Positions 47,305 to 57,316 of a stretch of DNA of 64,000 bases are shown one piece after another. Every line of letters begins with the position of its first letter. Position 1 is the stretch's first letter. This stretch comes from Vagococcus coleopterorum. GTDB taxonomy: Bacteria; Bacillota; Bacilli; Lactobacillales; Vagococcaceae. Location: NCBI RefSeq assembly GCF_011303955.1, contig NZ_CP049886.1:930001-994000 (forward strand). Reading direction: 5' to 3'. The notes below the pieces were generated by a model. It saw only the letters and a list, made by a program, of their open reading frames with translations, was not told where the DNA came from and did no database searches. A program made the translations under genes and the position numbers.

Positions 47305-48249
47305 TTATTTTTTTGGTTGTTTGCCAGCGTTACGGCCACCTGTTGATTGTGTATTTCTTGATGCATTCACAGCTTTAGTTGTGGCTGTTGTTGGACGAGT
47401 AGGTGGTGTCACGTCTTGTACAGGGATATCACGGACTGGTTTTGGTGGATTTAAACGAAATTCTTCTTCAACCACTTTACGAACTTTTGGTTTTTGAATG
47501 AACGTTGAGATAATCGTTTGAATACAACTGAAGATACCTCCGACTACCCAGTATAAAGTGACACCAGCTGGTGAACTAAATGATACAAAGATAATCATAA
47601 GGGGAGACATATACATCATTGTTTGCATTTGTTTCTTTTGCTCTTCTGGTACGCCATGTAAACTGATGTAACTTTGTAGTAAATAAGTTAAACCAGCTAA
47701 AGCTGTTAAGAGTAAACTACGTTCAGCTAAGTTAATTCCTAAGAATGATTGACTTTCAATTCCCGGCATAAATTTAATTGTATAGAAAAGAGCAGTAAAG
47801 ATTGGCATTTGGACTAGTAAAGGTAGGCAACCGATACCACCGAACATGCTCATGTTGTTATCTTTATATAAGGCTTGTAATTGCTGGTTAGCTGCCATTT
47901 GTTCAGCAGGTGTTGTCGCTGCTTTTTGACGTTCTTGAATGGCTGACATCTGAGGTTTTAAGTAAGCCATTTTTTCAGATTGATAGGCAGCTTTCTTAGT
48001 TTGGTATAAACCAAGAGGTAAAATAATTAAACGAATGATGATTGTAAATAAAATGATCGCTAATCCATAATTACCATCTAAGAAACCTAAGAAAGTTGTT
48101 AAAAGATTAGTCATTGGTTCAACAAGTAAGTTGTAAACCCAACCTTCACCAGTAGGGACCCCATTTTTTTGGTCCACACAACCTGATAAAGTGATTAAAA
48201 CTAACACTAAACTTGAGGCTAAAACTATTTTTTTATTTGATTTTTTCAT
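47305..48249 (-). CDS. yidC: Membrane protein insertase YidC (Oxa1 family, lipoprotein type)
   Basis: Inserts membrane proteins, alone or with Sec. The 314-residue precursor has a lipoprotein signal with LSGC (Cys24), then five membrane segments; the family region GGIGCLPLLVQMPIFTALFY (about 132-151) is clear. The C-terminal tail is basic and rich in Pro/Thr/Asn. The ATG at 48249 lies about 9 nt from AAAGGA; the ATG at 48258 abuts that site and cannot use it. No rnpA or jag neighbour, so this is likely the stand-alone YidC2-type paralogue. Confidence 0.93.
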   Translation of the reverse strand: MKKSNKKIVLASSLVLVLITLSGCVDQKNGVPTGEGWVYNLLVEPMTNLLTTFLGFLDGNYGLAIILFTIIIRLIILPLGLYQTKKAAYQSEKMAYLKPQMSAIQERQKAATTPAEQMAANQQLQALYKDNNMSMFGGIGCLPLLVQMPIFTALFYTIKFMPGIESQSFLGINLAERSLLLTALAGLTYLLQSYISLHGVPEEQKKQMQTMMYMSPLMIIFVSFSSPAGVTLYWVVGGIFSCIQTIISTFIQKPKVRKVVEEEFRLNPPKPVRDIPVQDVTPPTRPTTATTKAVNASRNTQSTGGRNAGKQPKK

Positions 48250-48383
48250 AAGTGACATCCTTTTTCAGTATTTATTAACACAGTTTACTATAAGCTATTC
48301 AGAGGTATATTTCAATCGTGGGAGTAAAATCTAAGTTGTGCTTTAAACTTATTTTAAGTTATCTAGTGATTATTTAGTCAGAA

Positions 48384-48392
48384 TGATATAAT
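48384..48392 (+). promoter_or_regulatory. Extended -10 promoter of the trmH-family gene
   Basis: TGATATAAT (48384-48392), with a partial -35 TAGTGA (48364-48369). Confidence 0.6.
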
Positions 48393-48424
48393 ACAAGGAA
48401 GAGATTGATAAAGGACGCGATAAA

Positions 48425-49189
48425 ATGAACGAAATTACTTCAAGCCAAAATAATTATATTAAAAGTTTAAAAAAATTAACAAAGAAAAAAGAGCGAACAT
48501 CACAAGGTCGCTATTTATTAGATGGTGAGCACTTAGTAGGAGAGGCACTTAAAAGTGGAACTGAAATTGAAGCTATCTTATATAGTAGAGAGTTTTTAGA
48601 AAACCATTCTAACTTATCTATTTCAGACAATGTTGAGACTTATTTATTATCAAATGAGATAATGAAACAGTTATCGTTTGTACCAGCTCCTCAAGGTATT
48701 ATGGCAGTTGTTAAGTTACCAACTAACAAAGTCGAGTTAAAAACAAATCAGCCAATTTTAGTCTTAGACAATGTTCAAGATCCTGGTAACGTTGGTACGA
48801 TGATTCGCACAGCTGATGCTGCAGGTTTTGGTACAGTCTTTTTAGGAGAAGGCACAGCAGATATTTATAATGATAAAGTTTTGCGCTCAATGCAAGGGAG
48901 TCACTTCCACATCGATGTGATTGAAGGGACTATTCTAGAGCTGATGTCTACATTGTCTGAAAAAAACATCCCAGTCTATGGCACGGAATTAAATCCTCAA
49001 GCTGTTTGCTATCGTGAGATTAAACCAATGGAACAGTTTGCATTAGTGATGGGTAATGAAGGACAAGGAGTGGGCGCTGAAATCTTAGCTCAAACAACCA
49101 AAAATGTCTACATTCCAATTGTCGGTGAAGCTGAATCGTTAAATGTTGCGGTAGCTGCAGGAGTTCTAATGTTTGCTTTAAAAGCGTAA
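48425..49189 (+). CDS. TrmH/SpoU-family RNA 2'-O-methyltransferase
   Basis: A 254-residue SPOUT methyltransferase. The N-terminal substrate-binding domain has TSSQNNYIKSLKKL and GRYLLDGEHLVGEAL; the knotted catalytic domain has LDNVQDPGNVGTMIRTADAAGF (motif 1, about 119-140), ALVMGNEGQGV (motif 2) and IPIVGEAESLNVAVAAGVLMF (motif 3). It is similar to YsgA/RlmB-type rRNA methylases; the target nucleotide is not known. AAAGGA precedes the ATG. An HD-domain gene follows after about 100 nt. Confidence 0.92.
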   Translation: MNEITSSQNNYIKSLKKLTKKKERTSQGRYLLDGEHLVGEALKSGTEIEAILYSREFLENHSNLSISDNVETYLLSNEIMKQLSFVPAPQGIMAVVKLPTNKVELKTNQPILVLDNVQDPGNVGTMIRTADAAGFGTVFLGEGTADIYNDKVLRSMQGSHFHIDVIEGTILELMSTLSEKNIPVYGTELNPQAVCYREIKPMEQFALVMGNEGQGVGAEILAQTTKNVYIPIVGEAESLNVAVAAGVLMFALKA

Positions 49190-49294
49190 TTATTATGAAT
49201 TTATTAACCTCAATCCATTTTTTAGCTATAAGCTATAGAAGGTGATACACTAGTTATTAAGAGTTCAAAATAACTTAGTAGAGGAATGTCGCGC

Positions 49295-49792
49295 TTGAAA
49301 AAAGATTGGAAAAAAGATCAAGAGTATGTCGCTTTAGTAGAGGATTTGCTAGCAACGGATGAAGTTCAAAGCTTAGCAGAATTTACTCAGCATCATTATT
49401 CAACTCGACTTGATCATTCAATAGCTGTTTCATATCGTAGTTATCTTTTAGCCAAACGTCTAGGTGGCGATGTTCGCTCAACAGCACGTGCAGGCTTACT
49501 ACATGATTTATTTTATTATGATTGGCGTACTGAAGAGTATACCGGCGGGACACATGCTTATGTTCATCCCCGTGTTGCTTTAGAAAATGCTGAAAAATTA
49601 ACTGAGTTAAACAAAAGAGAACGTGATATAATAGTCAAGCATATGTGGTTGGCTACGATTGCGCCACCACGATATAAAGAGAGTTACATCGTAACCATGG
49701 TTGATAAGTACTGTGCGATAAATGAAGTTATCGTACCAGCTTGTCGCAATGCCAAACAACGAATGACCTCATTATTCAACTTAGCAAGTTAA
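49295..49792 (+). CDS. HD-domain hydrolase, uncharacterised
   Basis: A 165-residue HD-superfamily protein. Metal-binding residues are visible in FTQHHYSTRLDHSIAVSYRSY and the LLHDLFYYDW motif, with a later KHMW. The family includes nucleotidases and phosphodiesterases; the substrate here is unknown. Start choice: the ATG at 49286 directly abuts GAGGA, leaving no spacing, whereas TTG at 49295 lies 9 nt after it, so TTG is preferred. With the ATG the protein would be 168 residues. Confidence 0.82.
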   Translation: MKKDWKKDQEYVALVEDLLATDEVQSLAEFTQHHYSTRLDHSIAVSYRSYLLAKRLGGDVRSTARAGLLHDLFYYDWRTEEYTGGTHAYVHPRVALENAEKLTELNKRERDIIVKHMWLATIAPPRYKESYIVTMVDKYCAINEVIVPACRNAKQRMTSLFNLAS

Positions 49793-49808
49793 GTGATGAA
49801 AAAGCAAT

Positions 49809-49833
49809 CAACCATTTGGTGGTTGCTTTTTTT
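49809..49833 (+). terminator. Terminator of the HD gene
   Basis: CAACCA (49809-49814) pairs with TGGTTG (49820-49825), followed by CTTTTTTT. Confidence 0.85.
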
Positions 49834-49860
49834 ATGGATTATTATGAAGGAGTGTTATAA

Positions 49861-50196
49861 ATGTCTGAAAAAGAAAATGAATGTGGTGAAAAATTCCAAT
49901 TATGCCCTAAGTTTGAAAAAACATTTTCAATGTTAGGAAAACGATGGAATGGTTTGATTATTGATGTCTTATTGGAAACAGGTCCCCAGCGTTATAATGA
50001 GTTAGCTGAAAAAATCCCAATGGTTAGTGACCGTGTTTTAGTTGAACGTTTAAAAGAACTAGAAGCTTTTGGAGTTGTAGAAAGACATGAAGATGATAAC
50101 AATAGTAAAAAAGTTGAGTATGCCTTAACAGAACAAGGACAAGATTTAAAAGAAGTCATGTCTGAAATTCAAGACTGGGCTGTAAAATGGATGTAG
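49861..50196 (+). CDS. HxlR-family transcriptional regulator
   Basis: A 111-residue winged-helix regulator of the HxlR (MarR-like) family. The core reads CPKFEKTFSMLGKRWNGLIIDVLLE (15-39), with the recognition region MVSDRVLVERLKELE. Cys8 and Cys15 lie near the N-terminus; redox-sensing relatives YodB and HypR use an N-terminal cysteine to sense quinones or disulfide stress, so this could be a redox switch. GAAGGAGTG precedes the ATG. No neighbouring target gene is obvious. Confidence 0.88.
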   Translation: MSEKENECGEKFQLCPKFEKTFSMLGKRWNGLIIDVLLETGPQRYNELAEKIPMVSDRVLVERLKELEAFGVVERHEDDNNSKKVEYALTEQGQDLKEVMSEIQDWAVKWM

Positions 50197-50536
50197 GCTG
50201 TTAGCAAGTTGACCTAGGTACTATTTTCTAGTAAACTAAGGCATAAGATAATAGTAACAACGTTGAAGGAAAAGAGTAGCATGTGAGCTGATATCCAGGG
50301 AATTCTAGTCAAGACTGAGAGCTAGAATAGAGGCTGCAAGTGAAGTTCACTTCCTGAGTTGCTTAGTGTCATGCTGAGCCGGTGCCATTCACCGTTAACA
50401 AAGAAGAGAGTATCGTCTTATCGTAGACGGTAAATTAGGATGGTACCGCGAGACTTCGTTCCTTGATAGGAATGAGGTCTTTTTTTGTGTCTTGAAACAG
50501 CGACAGCTATTAAAATAAAAGTGAGGAGCATGAATA
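50197..50536 (+). promoter_or_regulatory. T-box leader (phenylalanine) and promoter of pheST
   Basis: This gene-free stretch is all regulatory. Promoter: TTGACC (50209-50214), 17-bp spacer, TAAACT (50232-50237). Leader: probable Phe specifier codon TTC at 50346-50348, conserved T-box GGATGGTACCGCG at 50438-50450, then a terminator with a 13-bp stem (50451-50463 with 50468-50480) and a T run to 50486. Uncharged tRNA-Phe should prevent termination. A GAGGAG ribosome site precedes pheS. Confidence 0.92.
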
Positions 50537-51586
50537 ATGTCATTAAAAGAACAATTAGAAACGTTAAAACATGAAACGTTAGCTAAAATTTCAGCTAGTG
50601 AAGCTTTAGCAGAATTAAATCAAATCAGAGTGGAAACGCTAGGTAAAAAAGGTCCTATCACAGAAGTCCTACGAGGAATGAAAGATTTATCAGCAGAAGA
50701 ACGCCCGGTTGTAGGTAGTTTTGCCAATGAAATTCGCGACCATTTAGCGGAACAATTAGAAGCTAAAAAAGTTGAGTTAGAGGCTGCTGAATTAAATGCT
50801 AAATTAGCTAGTGAAACAATTGATGTGACATTGCCAGGTAAAGAATCAGCTCGTGGCGCAGCCCACATTTTAACGCAAACAATGTCAGAGATGGAAGATA
50901 TTTTCTTAGGTATGGGTTATCAAGTCGTTGAAGGGTTTGAAGTGGAACAAGATGAATACAACTTTGAACGCATGAACTTACCCAAAGATCATCCAGCTCG
51001 TGATATGCAAGATACCTTCTATATTACTGAAGAGCTTTTATTAAGAACACACACATCACCAGTCCAAGCTCGGACAATGGAAGTTCACGATTTTTCTAAA
51101 GGACCATTACGTATGATTAGTCCAGGTAAAGTATTCCGTCGTGATAGCGATGATGCAACTCACAGTCACCAATTCCATCAAATTGAAGGCTTGGTCATTG
51201 ATAAAAACATTACGATGGGTGACTTAAAAGGAACCCTTGAAGTAGTCATGAAAAAAATGTTTGGTGAAGACCGTGAAATCCGTCTGCGTCCAAGTTATTT
51301 CCCATTTACAGAACCATCAGTTGAAGTTGATGTGAGCTGTTTCAAATGTGGTGGCGAAGGCTGTAACGTTTGTAAGGAAACAGGTTGGATTGAAATTTTA
51401 GGAGCAGGTATGGTTCATCCAAACGTTCTAAAAATGTCAGGTATTGATTCAGATGTCTATAGCGGATTTGCTTTCGGTATGGGACCAGACCGTATTGCAA
51501 TGTTACGTTATGGTGTAAATGATATTCGTTATTTCTATCAAAACGATCAACGTTTCTTAAATCAATTTTCAGTGAAGGAGAATTAA
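50537..51586 (+). CDS. pheS: Phenylalanine-tRNA ligase alpha subunit
   Basis: The catalytic alpha subunit of the alpha2-beta2 class II enzyme. The 349-residue protein has a coiled-coil N-terminus (about 1-90), motif 2 region [12 protein letters not shown] (about 170-181), a zinc-type [12 protein letters not shown] segment (about 266-277), and motif 3 [23 protein letters not shown] lies 8 nt before ATG 50537. One base separates it from pheT. Confidence 0.98.
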   Translation: MSLKEQLETLKHETLAKISASEALAELNQIRVETLGKKGPITEVLRGMKDLSAEERPVVGSFANEIRDHLAEQLEAKKVELEAAELNAKLASETIDVTLPGKESARGAAHILTQTMSEMEDIFLGMGYQVVEGFEVEQDEYNFERMNLPKDHPARDMQDTFYITEELLLRTHTSPVQARTMEVHDFSKGPLRMISPGKVFRRDSDDATHSHQFHQIEGLVIDKNITMGDLKGTLEVVMKKMFGEDREIRLRPSYFPFTEPSVEVDVSCFKCGGEGCNVCKETGWIEILGAGMVHPNVLKMSGIDSDVYSGFAFGMGPDRIAMLRYGVNDIRYFYQNDQRFLNQFSVKEN

Positions 51587-51587
51587 T

Positions 51588-54005
51588 ATGTTAGTTTCTT
51601 ATAAATGGTTAAGTGAAATGCTAGATTTATCAAATGTGACTGCTGAAGAATTAGCAGATAAAATGTCTCGTACTGGGATTGAAGTAGAAGAAGTCAATCA
51701 ACCATCAGCAGGGTTGAAAAAAATTGTTGTCGGTGATGTGAAGGAATGTGTGCCACATCCTGATAGTGATCACTTATCAATTTGCCAAGTCGATGTAGGT
51801 GAAGACGAACTTTATCAAATCGTCTGTGGTGCTCCAAATATTCAAGCTGGTAAAAAAGTGATTGTGGCAATGCCAAACTCACGTATTGCTGGCAATGTAA
51901 AAATTAAAAAAGGTAAAATGCGTGGTGAAGTGTCATTAGGAATGATTTGTTCTTTAGATGAATTGGGTTATTCTGAAAACGTCGTGCCAAAAGCTTACTC
52001 AGATGGTATTTTCTTTATGCCAGAAGATGCAGTACCAGGTTCAGATGTTTATCCGTATTTAGGTATGGAAGATGAAATCATCGAGCTATCAATTACACCA
52101 AACCGTGCGGATGCTTTAAGTATGAGAGGTGCTGCTCATGAAGTTGGTGCAATTTACAATCAAAAACCAACCTTCGAAACATTAGAATTAAAAGAAGATG
52201 CTAGTGAAAAAGCAGCCGATTATCTGTCTGTTTCTGTGACAGATGAAAAAGATACTCCAAATTATCGTATGCGTATTGTGAAAGACGTGACGGTAAAAGA
52301 AAGTCCGGCTTGGTTACAAAATCGCTTAATGAATGCGGGGATTCGCCCGATTAATAACTTAGTGGATGTGACAAACTATGTGTTAATTTTATTCGGTCAA
52401 CCTTTACATGCCTTTGACTATAACCAATTAGGTAGCAAAGAAATCTTAGTTCGTCGTGGTCAAGCTGGTGAAAAATTAGTGACTTTAGATGAAGAAGAAC
52501 GCGACATTACAGCTGAAAACGTTGTGATTACCAACGGTCAAAAACCATTAGCCCTAGCAGGAATCATGGGTGGTAAAGAATCAGAAATTACTGATGGAAC
52601 GACAACCGTTGCCATTGAAGCAGCAAGCTTCGACGGAATTATTACTCGTAAATCTGCGAAACAATTTGGTTTACGTAGTGAATCAAGTAGCCGTTTTGAA
52701 AAAGGCATTAACTTAGATACTGTTGAAGAAGCATTGGCATTTGCTGCTCAAATGATGGCTGACTTAGGTGAAGGAACGGTTGTTTCTGGAGAAGTTGTCG
52801 GAACAGAAACTAAAGCACCTGAAACAAGTGTGACCATTGCTCTAGCAAAAATTAATCGTAGTTTAGGAACAGATTTAACGGTTTCTGCTGTGTCAGATAT
52901 TTTAAAAGCCTTAGACTTTGAATTTACTGAAAGCGGAGAAGTCTTTACGGTATCGATTCCAGGACGCCGTTGGGATATTTCAATTGAAGCAGATATGATT
53001 GAAGAAGTGGCTCGCATTTATGGATATGATAATTTGCCATCAACATTACCAAGCGGGGAAGCTCTACCAGGTGCTTTAACATCAGATCAAGCCATTACTC
53101 GTGCTATCCGTGAATCAGTTGAAGGATCAGGTTTATCTGAAGCGATTAGCTATGCCTTAACAACAGAAGATAAAGCAACTGCTTTCGTATTAGAAGATGC
53201 ACCGGTTGTTGCCTTACAGTCGCCAATGAGTTCAGATCGCGGGGTTTTACGTCAAAGCTTAATTAGCGGGTTGTTAGAAGATGTGGCTTATAACATCGCT
53301 CGTAAAAATAATGATGTGGCTTTATATGAAATCGGTAAAGTCTTCAGTCAAGTTGCTGATGAAATATTACCTAAAGAAGTGAATCACTTAGGTTTTGCTA
53401 TTAGTGGTTTATGGCAACAACAAACATGGCAAAATGGTAAAGAGTTAGTTGATTTCTATGTTTTAAAAGGTATTTTAGAAAATATCTTTAAACGTTTAGG
53501 ACTTACAGATGTCATCCGATTTGAAGCGACAACAGAATTGACTGATTTACACCCAGGCCGTAGTGCAAAATTAGTAGCTGGTGAACAAACAATTGGTTTC
53601 ATTGGACAAGTTCATCCAGTAATTGCTAAAGCCTATGATGTTAATGAAACCTATGTGGCTGAAATTAATTTGGAAGCTTTACTAGCCCTAGATGGCGTGG
53701 GCATCAAGTATCAAGAAGTTGGGAAATTCCCAGCGATGACACGTGATATGGCGTTATTAGTTAATAGTGAAGTTAGCAACCAACAATTAGTTGATGTTAT
53801 CAAAGCTAATGCTGGAAAATTCCTAGCAGACATCAAGTTGTTTGATATTTTCCAAGGTGAAAAATTAGGGGCTGACAAAAAATCAATGGCCTATTCTTTA
53901 ACATTTTTAAATAATGAAGCAACACTAGTTGACGAAGAAGTAACCTCTGCGATGGATAAGATCCAGGCAGCGCTTGTGAGTGAATTAGGTGTGGAAGTAA
54001 GATAA
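51588..54005 (+). CDS. pheT: Phenylalanine-tRNA ligase beta subunit
   Basis: The 805-residue editing and tRNA-binding subunit. In order: an N-terminal EMAP/tRNA-binding domain (about 40-150; [22 protein letters not shown]), B3/B4 editing domain (about 210-380), B5 (about 405-475), the pseudo-catalytic core, and the C-terminal FDX-ACB anticodon domain (about 712-805, beginning [13 protein letters not shown]). AAGGAGAA lies in the end of pheS. Expression follows pheS from the T-box promoter. Confidence 0.98.
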   Translation: MLVSYKWLSEMLDLSNVTAEELADKMSRTGIEVEEVNQPSAGLKKIVVGDVKECVPHPDSDHLSICQVDVGEDELYQIVCGAPNIQAGKKVIVAMPNSRIAGNVKIKKGKMRGEVSLGMICSLDELGYSENVVPKAYSDGIFFMPEDAVPGSDVYPYLGMEDEIIELSITPNRADALSMRGAAHEVGAIYNQKPTFETLELKEDASEKAADYLSVSVTDEKDTPNYRMRIVKDVTVKESPAWLQNRLMNAGIRPINNLVDVTNYVLILFGQPLHAFDYNQLGSKEILVRRGQAGEKLVTLDEEERDITAENVVITNGQKPLALAGIMGGKESEITDGTTTVAIEAASFDGIITRKSAKQFGLRSESSSRFEKGINLDTVEEALAFAAQMMADLGEGTVVSGEVVGTETKAPETSVTIALAKINRSLGTDLTVSAVSDILKALDFEFTESGEVFTVSIPGRRWDISIEADMIEEVARIYGYDNLPSTLPSGEALPGALTSDQAITRAIRESVEGSGLSEAISYALTTEDKATAFVLEDAPVVALQSPMSSDRGVLRQSLISGLLEDVAYNIARKNNDVALYEIGKVFSQVADEILPKEVNHLGFAISGLWQQQTWQNGKELVDFYVLKGILENIFKRLGLTDVIRFEATTELTDLHPGRSAKLVAGEQTIGFIGQVHPVIAKAYDVNETYVAEINLEALLALDGVGIKYQEVGKFPAMTRDMALLVNSEVSNQQLVDVIKANAGKFLADIKLFDIFQGEKLGADKKSMAYSLTFLNNEATLVDEEVTSAMDKIQAALVSELGVEVR

Positions 54006-54010
54006 GTTTG

Positions 54011-54041
54011 AAGCACGTTACCCTCTGGTAGCGTGCTTTTT
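54011..54041 (+). terminator. Terminator of pheST
   Basis: A 12-bp stem with one G-T pair (54011-54022 with 54027-54038), a CTCT loop and a T run. Confidence 0.9.
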
Positions 54042-54052
54042 AACTTTAAAAA

Positions 54053-54061
54053 TGGTAAACT
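54053..54061 (+). promoter_or_regulatory. Possible extended -10 promoter of fhs
   Basis: TGGTAAACT at 54053-54061; no -35 match, as that position falls in the pheST terminator. Confidence 0.35.
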
Positions 54062-54111
54062 GAATAGAAGTAAATCATGAAATAAGAGATGATTATTTGA
54101 GGAGGGCTAAG

Positions 54112-55788
54112 ATGACTGAATTTTTAAGTGATATTGAGATTGCGCAACAAGCAGAGATGGCCTACATAGACGAGGTTGTTAAAAAGATAGGCTTAACTCG
54201 AGATAATATTGAACTATTTGGGAATTACAAAGCTAAAATTGATGTCGATTCTTTAGTAGATAAAGAAGCAAAAGGAAAATTGATTTTAGTCACTGCAATT
54301 ACTCCGACACCAGCTGGAGAAGGAAAAACAACAACAGTTGTGGGTTTAGGTGATGGGCTAAATAAAATTGGTAAAAAGGCAATTGTTGCCTTGCGTGAAC
54401 CATCATTAGGTCCGGTTTTTGGAATGAAAGGCGGAGCTGCCGGTGGTGGTTATGCCCAAGTCGTTCCAATGGAAGATATTAACTTACATTTTACAGGCGA
54501 TTTTCATGCGATTGGAGCAGCCAATAACTTATTAGCTGCTATGCTTGATAACCATATTCACCAAGGTAATGAGCTTCAAATAGATGTGAATCGGATTACT
54601 TGGAAACGTTGTATGGATATGAATGATCGTCAATTACGTCAAGTTGTTGATGGTTTAGGACCAAAAGTGAATGGCGTCCCACGTGAGGATGGCTTTGAGA
54701 TTACAGTGGCATCAGAAATCATGGCTATTCTATGTTTAGCAACGGATTTAAATGATTTGAAAACACGGCTAGAAAATATCATTGTTGCCTATACGATTAA
54801 AAATGAACCCGTAACCGCAGGTGAGATAAAGGCTGCAGGAGCTATGACAGCTTTGCTTAAAGAAGCCATCAAACCAAACATTGTCCAAACGTTAGAGCAC
54901 AATCCAGCGATTATTCATGGTGGGCCGTTTGCTAATATCGCTCACGGATGTAACTCGGTGATTGCCACGCAAACAGCTTTGAAATTAAGTGATTATGTGG
55001 TCACAGAAGCTGGTTTCGGAGCAGACTTAGGGGCCGAGAAATTCTTAGACATAAAATGTCGTCAAGCTAACTTACAACCCGATGCGGTTGTCGTTGTTGG
55101 TACAATTCGTGCCTTGAAAATGCATGGTGGATTAGCTAAGTCGGAACTAGGTAATGAAGATTTAGGTGCACTTAAAGCAGGTCTTCCTAACTTATTGAAA
55201 CATGTGAGTAATATGACAGATGTCTATCATTTACCAACAGTTGTAGCGCTTAACAAGTTCCCTACAGATACAGAAGCTGAAGTTAACTTAGTGATTGACG
55301 AATGTGCTAAGTTAGGTGTAGAAGTTATTTTGTCTGATGTCTGGGCAAAAGGTGGAGCAGGTGCGACAGAGCTTGCTGAAAAAGTCGTGGCGTTAACTGA
55401 ACAAGCAAATAAAGACTTCAGATTTGCTTATGAGGAAGAATTATCAATTGAAGATAAAATCTTAACACTAACTAAGCGTATTTATGGTGGCTCAGCAGTC
55501 AATTATTCTAAAGCTGCTAAGCAACAATTAATCAACTTAACGGAACTAGGTTTTGCTAATCTTCCAATTTGCATGGCGAAAACACAGTATTCATTTTCCG
55601 ATGACCCAAGTTTAATTGGAGCGCCGACAGACTTTGAAATTGAAGTTACAAAATTAAAAGTATCTGCTGGTGCAGGATTTATTGTTGTCTACACAGGTGA
55701 TGTGATGACAATGCCAGGTCTGCCTAAAGTACCTGCAGCAAATAATATAAGCGTGAATGAAAAAGGCCAAATTACTGGCTTGTTTTAA
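54112..55788 (+). CDS. fhs: Formate-tetrahydrofolate ligase
   Basis: ATP-dependent formation of 10-formyl-tetrahydrofolate, feeding purines and formyl-Met-tRNA. The 558-residue protein has the P-loop-like [12 protein letters not shown] (64-75), then [23 protein letters not shown] (a family signature) and [17 protein letters not shown] 54112 follows GAGGAGGG; the longer frame starts at a TTG inside that ribosome site. Its own terminator follows. Confidence 0.97.
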   Translation: MTEFLSDIEIAQQAEMAYIDEVVKKIGLTRDNIELFGNYKAKIDVDSLVDKEAKGKLILVTAITPTPAGEGKTTTVVGLGDGLNKIGKKAIVALREPSLGPVFGMKGGAAGGGYAQVVPMEDINLHFTGDFHAIGAANNLLAAMLDNHIHQGNELQIDVNRITWKRCMDMNDRQLRQVVDGLGPKVNGVPREDGFEITVASEIMAILCLATDLNDLKTRLENIIVAYTIKNEPVTAGEIKAAGAMTALLKEAIKPNIVQTLEHNPAIIHGGPFANIAHGCNSVIATQTALKLSDYVVTEAGFGADLGAEKFLDIKCRQANLQPDAVVVVGTIRALKMHGGLAKSELGNEDLGALKAGLPNLLKHVSNMTDVYHLPTVVALNKFPTDTEAEVNLVIDECAKLGVEVILSDVWAKGGAGATELAEKVVALTEQANKDFRFAYEEELSIEDKILTLTKRIYGGSAVNYSKAAKQQLINLTELGFANLPICMAKTQYSFSDDPSLIGAPTDFEIEVTKLKVSAGAGFIVVYTGDVMTMPGLPKVPAANNISVNEKGQITGLF

Positions 55789-55792
55789 ATGG

Positions 55793-55819
55793 AAAAGCTC
55801 ATCTTGGATGAGCTTTTTT
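55793..55819 (+). terminator. Terminator of fhs
   Basis: An 11-bp perfect stem (55793-55803 with 55807-55817), a TTG loop and a T run. Confidence 0.9.
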
Positions 55820-55855
55820 ATATTTTCCGACTCAAAGTTTTTTTTAGTCATTTCC

Positions 55856-55884
55856 TTGCATTTTGTTCGGGACTAACCTAGAAT
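55856..55884 (+). promoter_or_regulatory. Promoter of the TetR-SMR operon
   Basis: TTGCAT (55856-55861), a 17-bp spacer and TAGAAT (55879-55884). The start should fall near 55891. Confidence 0.7.
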
Positions 55885-55893
55885 TAAAACCGA

Positions 55894-55914
55894 CTGATAA
55901 TTTTGTTTTATTAG
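55894..55914. promoter_or_regulatory. Candidate TetR operator upstream of the SMR operon
   Basis: CTGATAA-N7-TTATTAG, a dyad with 6 of 7 arm positions matching, lying just after the predicted start point. This is where an autorepressing TetR protein would bind. Confidence 0.55.
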
Positions 55915-55942
55915 CCTAATTTGTTTAGAGGAGTCTTATGAA

Positions 55943-56491
55943 ATGTTGTCGATTGAAGAACGTAAAAAACATATCTTACAAAGCGCCAATCAATTACTAG
56001 CGAAAAAAGGATTGCACGATATGACCTTAGATGAAGTAGCCAAACAGGCCTGTTTCAGTAAAGGTGGCATTACACATTACTATAAAAATAAAGATCAACT
56101 ATTAGTTGAATTAGCGAATATGTTGGATGAAGATTATATACATAAAATCGAAGATGAAGTTGCTCAAAAAGAAAGTTCAACAGGGTCTTGGACACGTGCA
56201 TTAATCGATGTGTCGAATGCTGATTTGAAAGGTGAGCGTGGTCTTAATAATGCTTTAGTCGCTGGTGCAATGGCCAGTCAAAAAGAAGGGAATAATTCCC
56301 GCAGTTTCAATGTCATCCAAGAGCATGTTACAATGGATGGATATGATCCGGTACTAGCAACAATTATTCGTTTAGCGATTGACGGACTGTATTATGCGGA
56401 ACTTTTTAAAGCAGAGCCGTTAGAAACAGAGCTACGTGAAGCAGTCCTTGCACGTATGATTAAGTGGACAACTGAAGCAGAAGATAAATAG
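55943..56491 (+). CDS. TetR-family regulator of the SMR exporter operon
   Basis: A 182-residue TetR repressor. The helix-turn-helix is in the first 45 residues (LDEVAKQACFSKGGITHYYKNKDQLLVEL); the C-terminal ligand domain is unassigned. The ATG at 55943 lies 9 nt after GAGGAG. Another ATG at 55938 opens a 20-codon out-of-frame reading and is closer to the ribosome site. It is the first gene of an operon with two SMR genes, the usual layout for drug- or cation-induced export. Confidence 0.9.
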   Translation: MLSIEERKKHILQSANQLLAKKGLHDMTLDEVAKQACFSKGGITHYYKNKDQLLVELANMLDEDYIHKIEDEVAQKESSTGSWTRALIDVSNADLKGERGLNNALVAGAMASQKEGNNSRSFNVIQEHVTMDGYDPVLATIIRLAIDGLYYAELFKAEPLETELREAVLARMIKWTTEAEDK

Positions 56492-56517
56492 AATTTAAAG
56501 ATGAAGAGGTGTTTTAA

Positions 56518-57315
56518 ATGACAAAAGATTGGTTAAAAGTTGTTGTAGCTTCATTGTTTGAGCTAGTTTGGGTAACTGGTTTAGCACATGCAACAAACTT
56601 TTTTGAATGGTTATTAACAGCAATTGGTGTAGTTGTAAGTTTTTACTTGCTGACAGCATCAGTAAAAAAATTACCGATTGGTACAGTTTATGCAGTCTTT
56701 GCAGGACTAGGGTCAATTGGCTCAATTTTAGTAGGGGTCTTTTTATTTGATGAAAAAATCAGTGGTGTGAAAATTTTCTTCATGGGAACATTACTCGTAG
56801 GAATCATTGGGTTGAAATTAATTGAATCACAAAATCAAGAAAATAAAGAAGACTTGGAAAATATTGAAGCTTTAAAACCTTTTGTTGTTCGTTCTGAAAA
56901 AGAAAAAGCAGAGCAAGAACAAATTGACCAAGTTGAGCAAATTGTAGAAGATGAAACCATTGCCATGTTAGAACAAGCGGAAGTGGATCATGATGTTGAC
57001 CATCATTCTGAAGAATCAGAGCTTGATACAATTGATACAGAACAGGTTTCAGCAGAAGAAGTTATTTCTCATGAAGATCAAACACCTTCAGTAAGTGATG
57101 AAGAGAAATTGGCTATTGTTTCTGAAGAAGTTGCAAAGGAAGACGCGTCTGAACAATTGAAAGAAACTTTAGAGAGTATTGATGAATCACAACTAGATGA
57201 GATGGATGCATTAAAACTAAAAATTAGTAAATTAATGAATGAATTAGAAATGGAAGATGCTGAAAGAACAGCAGGTAAACTTGCTAAGTCTAATGAACAG
57301 AAAGAGGTGAAGTAA
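56518..57315 (+). CDS. SMR-family transporter subunit with long acidic C-terminal extension (YkkC-like)
   Basis: The first 103 residues are a four-span small multidrug resistance protein, close in pattern to B. subtilis YkkC (FELVWVTGL with the essential Glu15; LPIGTVYAVFAGLGSIGSIL). SMR proteins are normally about 105-115 residues. This one continues with about 160 residues of hydrophilic, Glu-rich, probably coiled-coil or disordered sequence (about 104-265), including a HDVDHHSEE patch (about 158-166) that could bind metal. With the next gene it likely forms a heteromeric guanidinium- or quaternary-amine-type exporter. The tail's role is unknown. Confidence 0.85.
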   Translation: MTKDWLKVVVASLFELVWVTGLAHATNFFEWLLTAIGVVVSFYLLTASVKKLPIGTVYAVFAGLGSIGSILVGVFLFDEKISGVKIFFMGTLLVGIIGLKLIESQNQENKEDLENIEALKPFVVRSEKEKAEQEQIDQVEQIVEDETIAMLEQAEVDHDVDHHSEESELDTIDTEQVSAEEVISHEDQTPSVSDEEKLAIVSEEVAKEDASEQLKETLESIDESQLDEMDALKLKISKLMNELEMEDAERTAGKLAKSNEQKEVK

Positions 57316-57316
57316 G

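Noticed and set aside
55820-55942. Guanidine-I (ykkC) riboswitch before the YkkCD-like SMR genes
   Set aside because: The conserved ykkC-motif core segments are not seen; a plain promoter with a dyad and a tetR gene are present instead.
55938-56000. 20-codon frame starting 5 nt upstream of the TetR start
   Set aside because: Out of frame, with Cys-Cys-rich unpatterned sequence and too close to the ribosome site. It is probably chance, though it might slightly reduce TetR translation.
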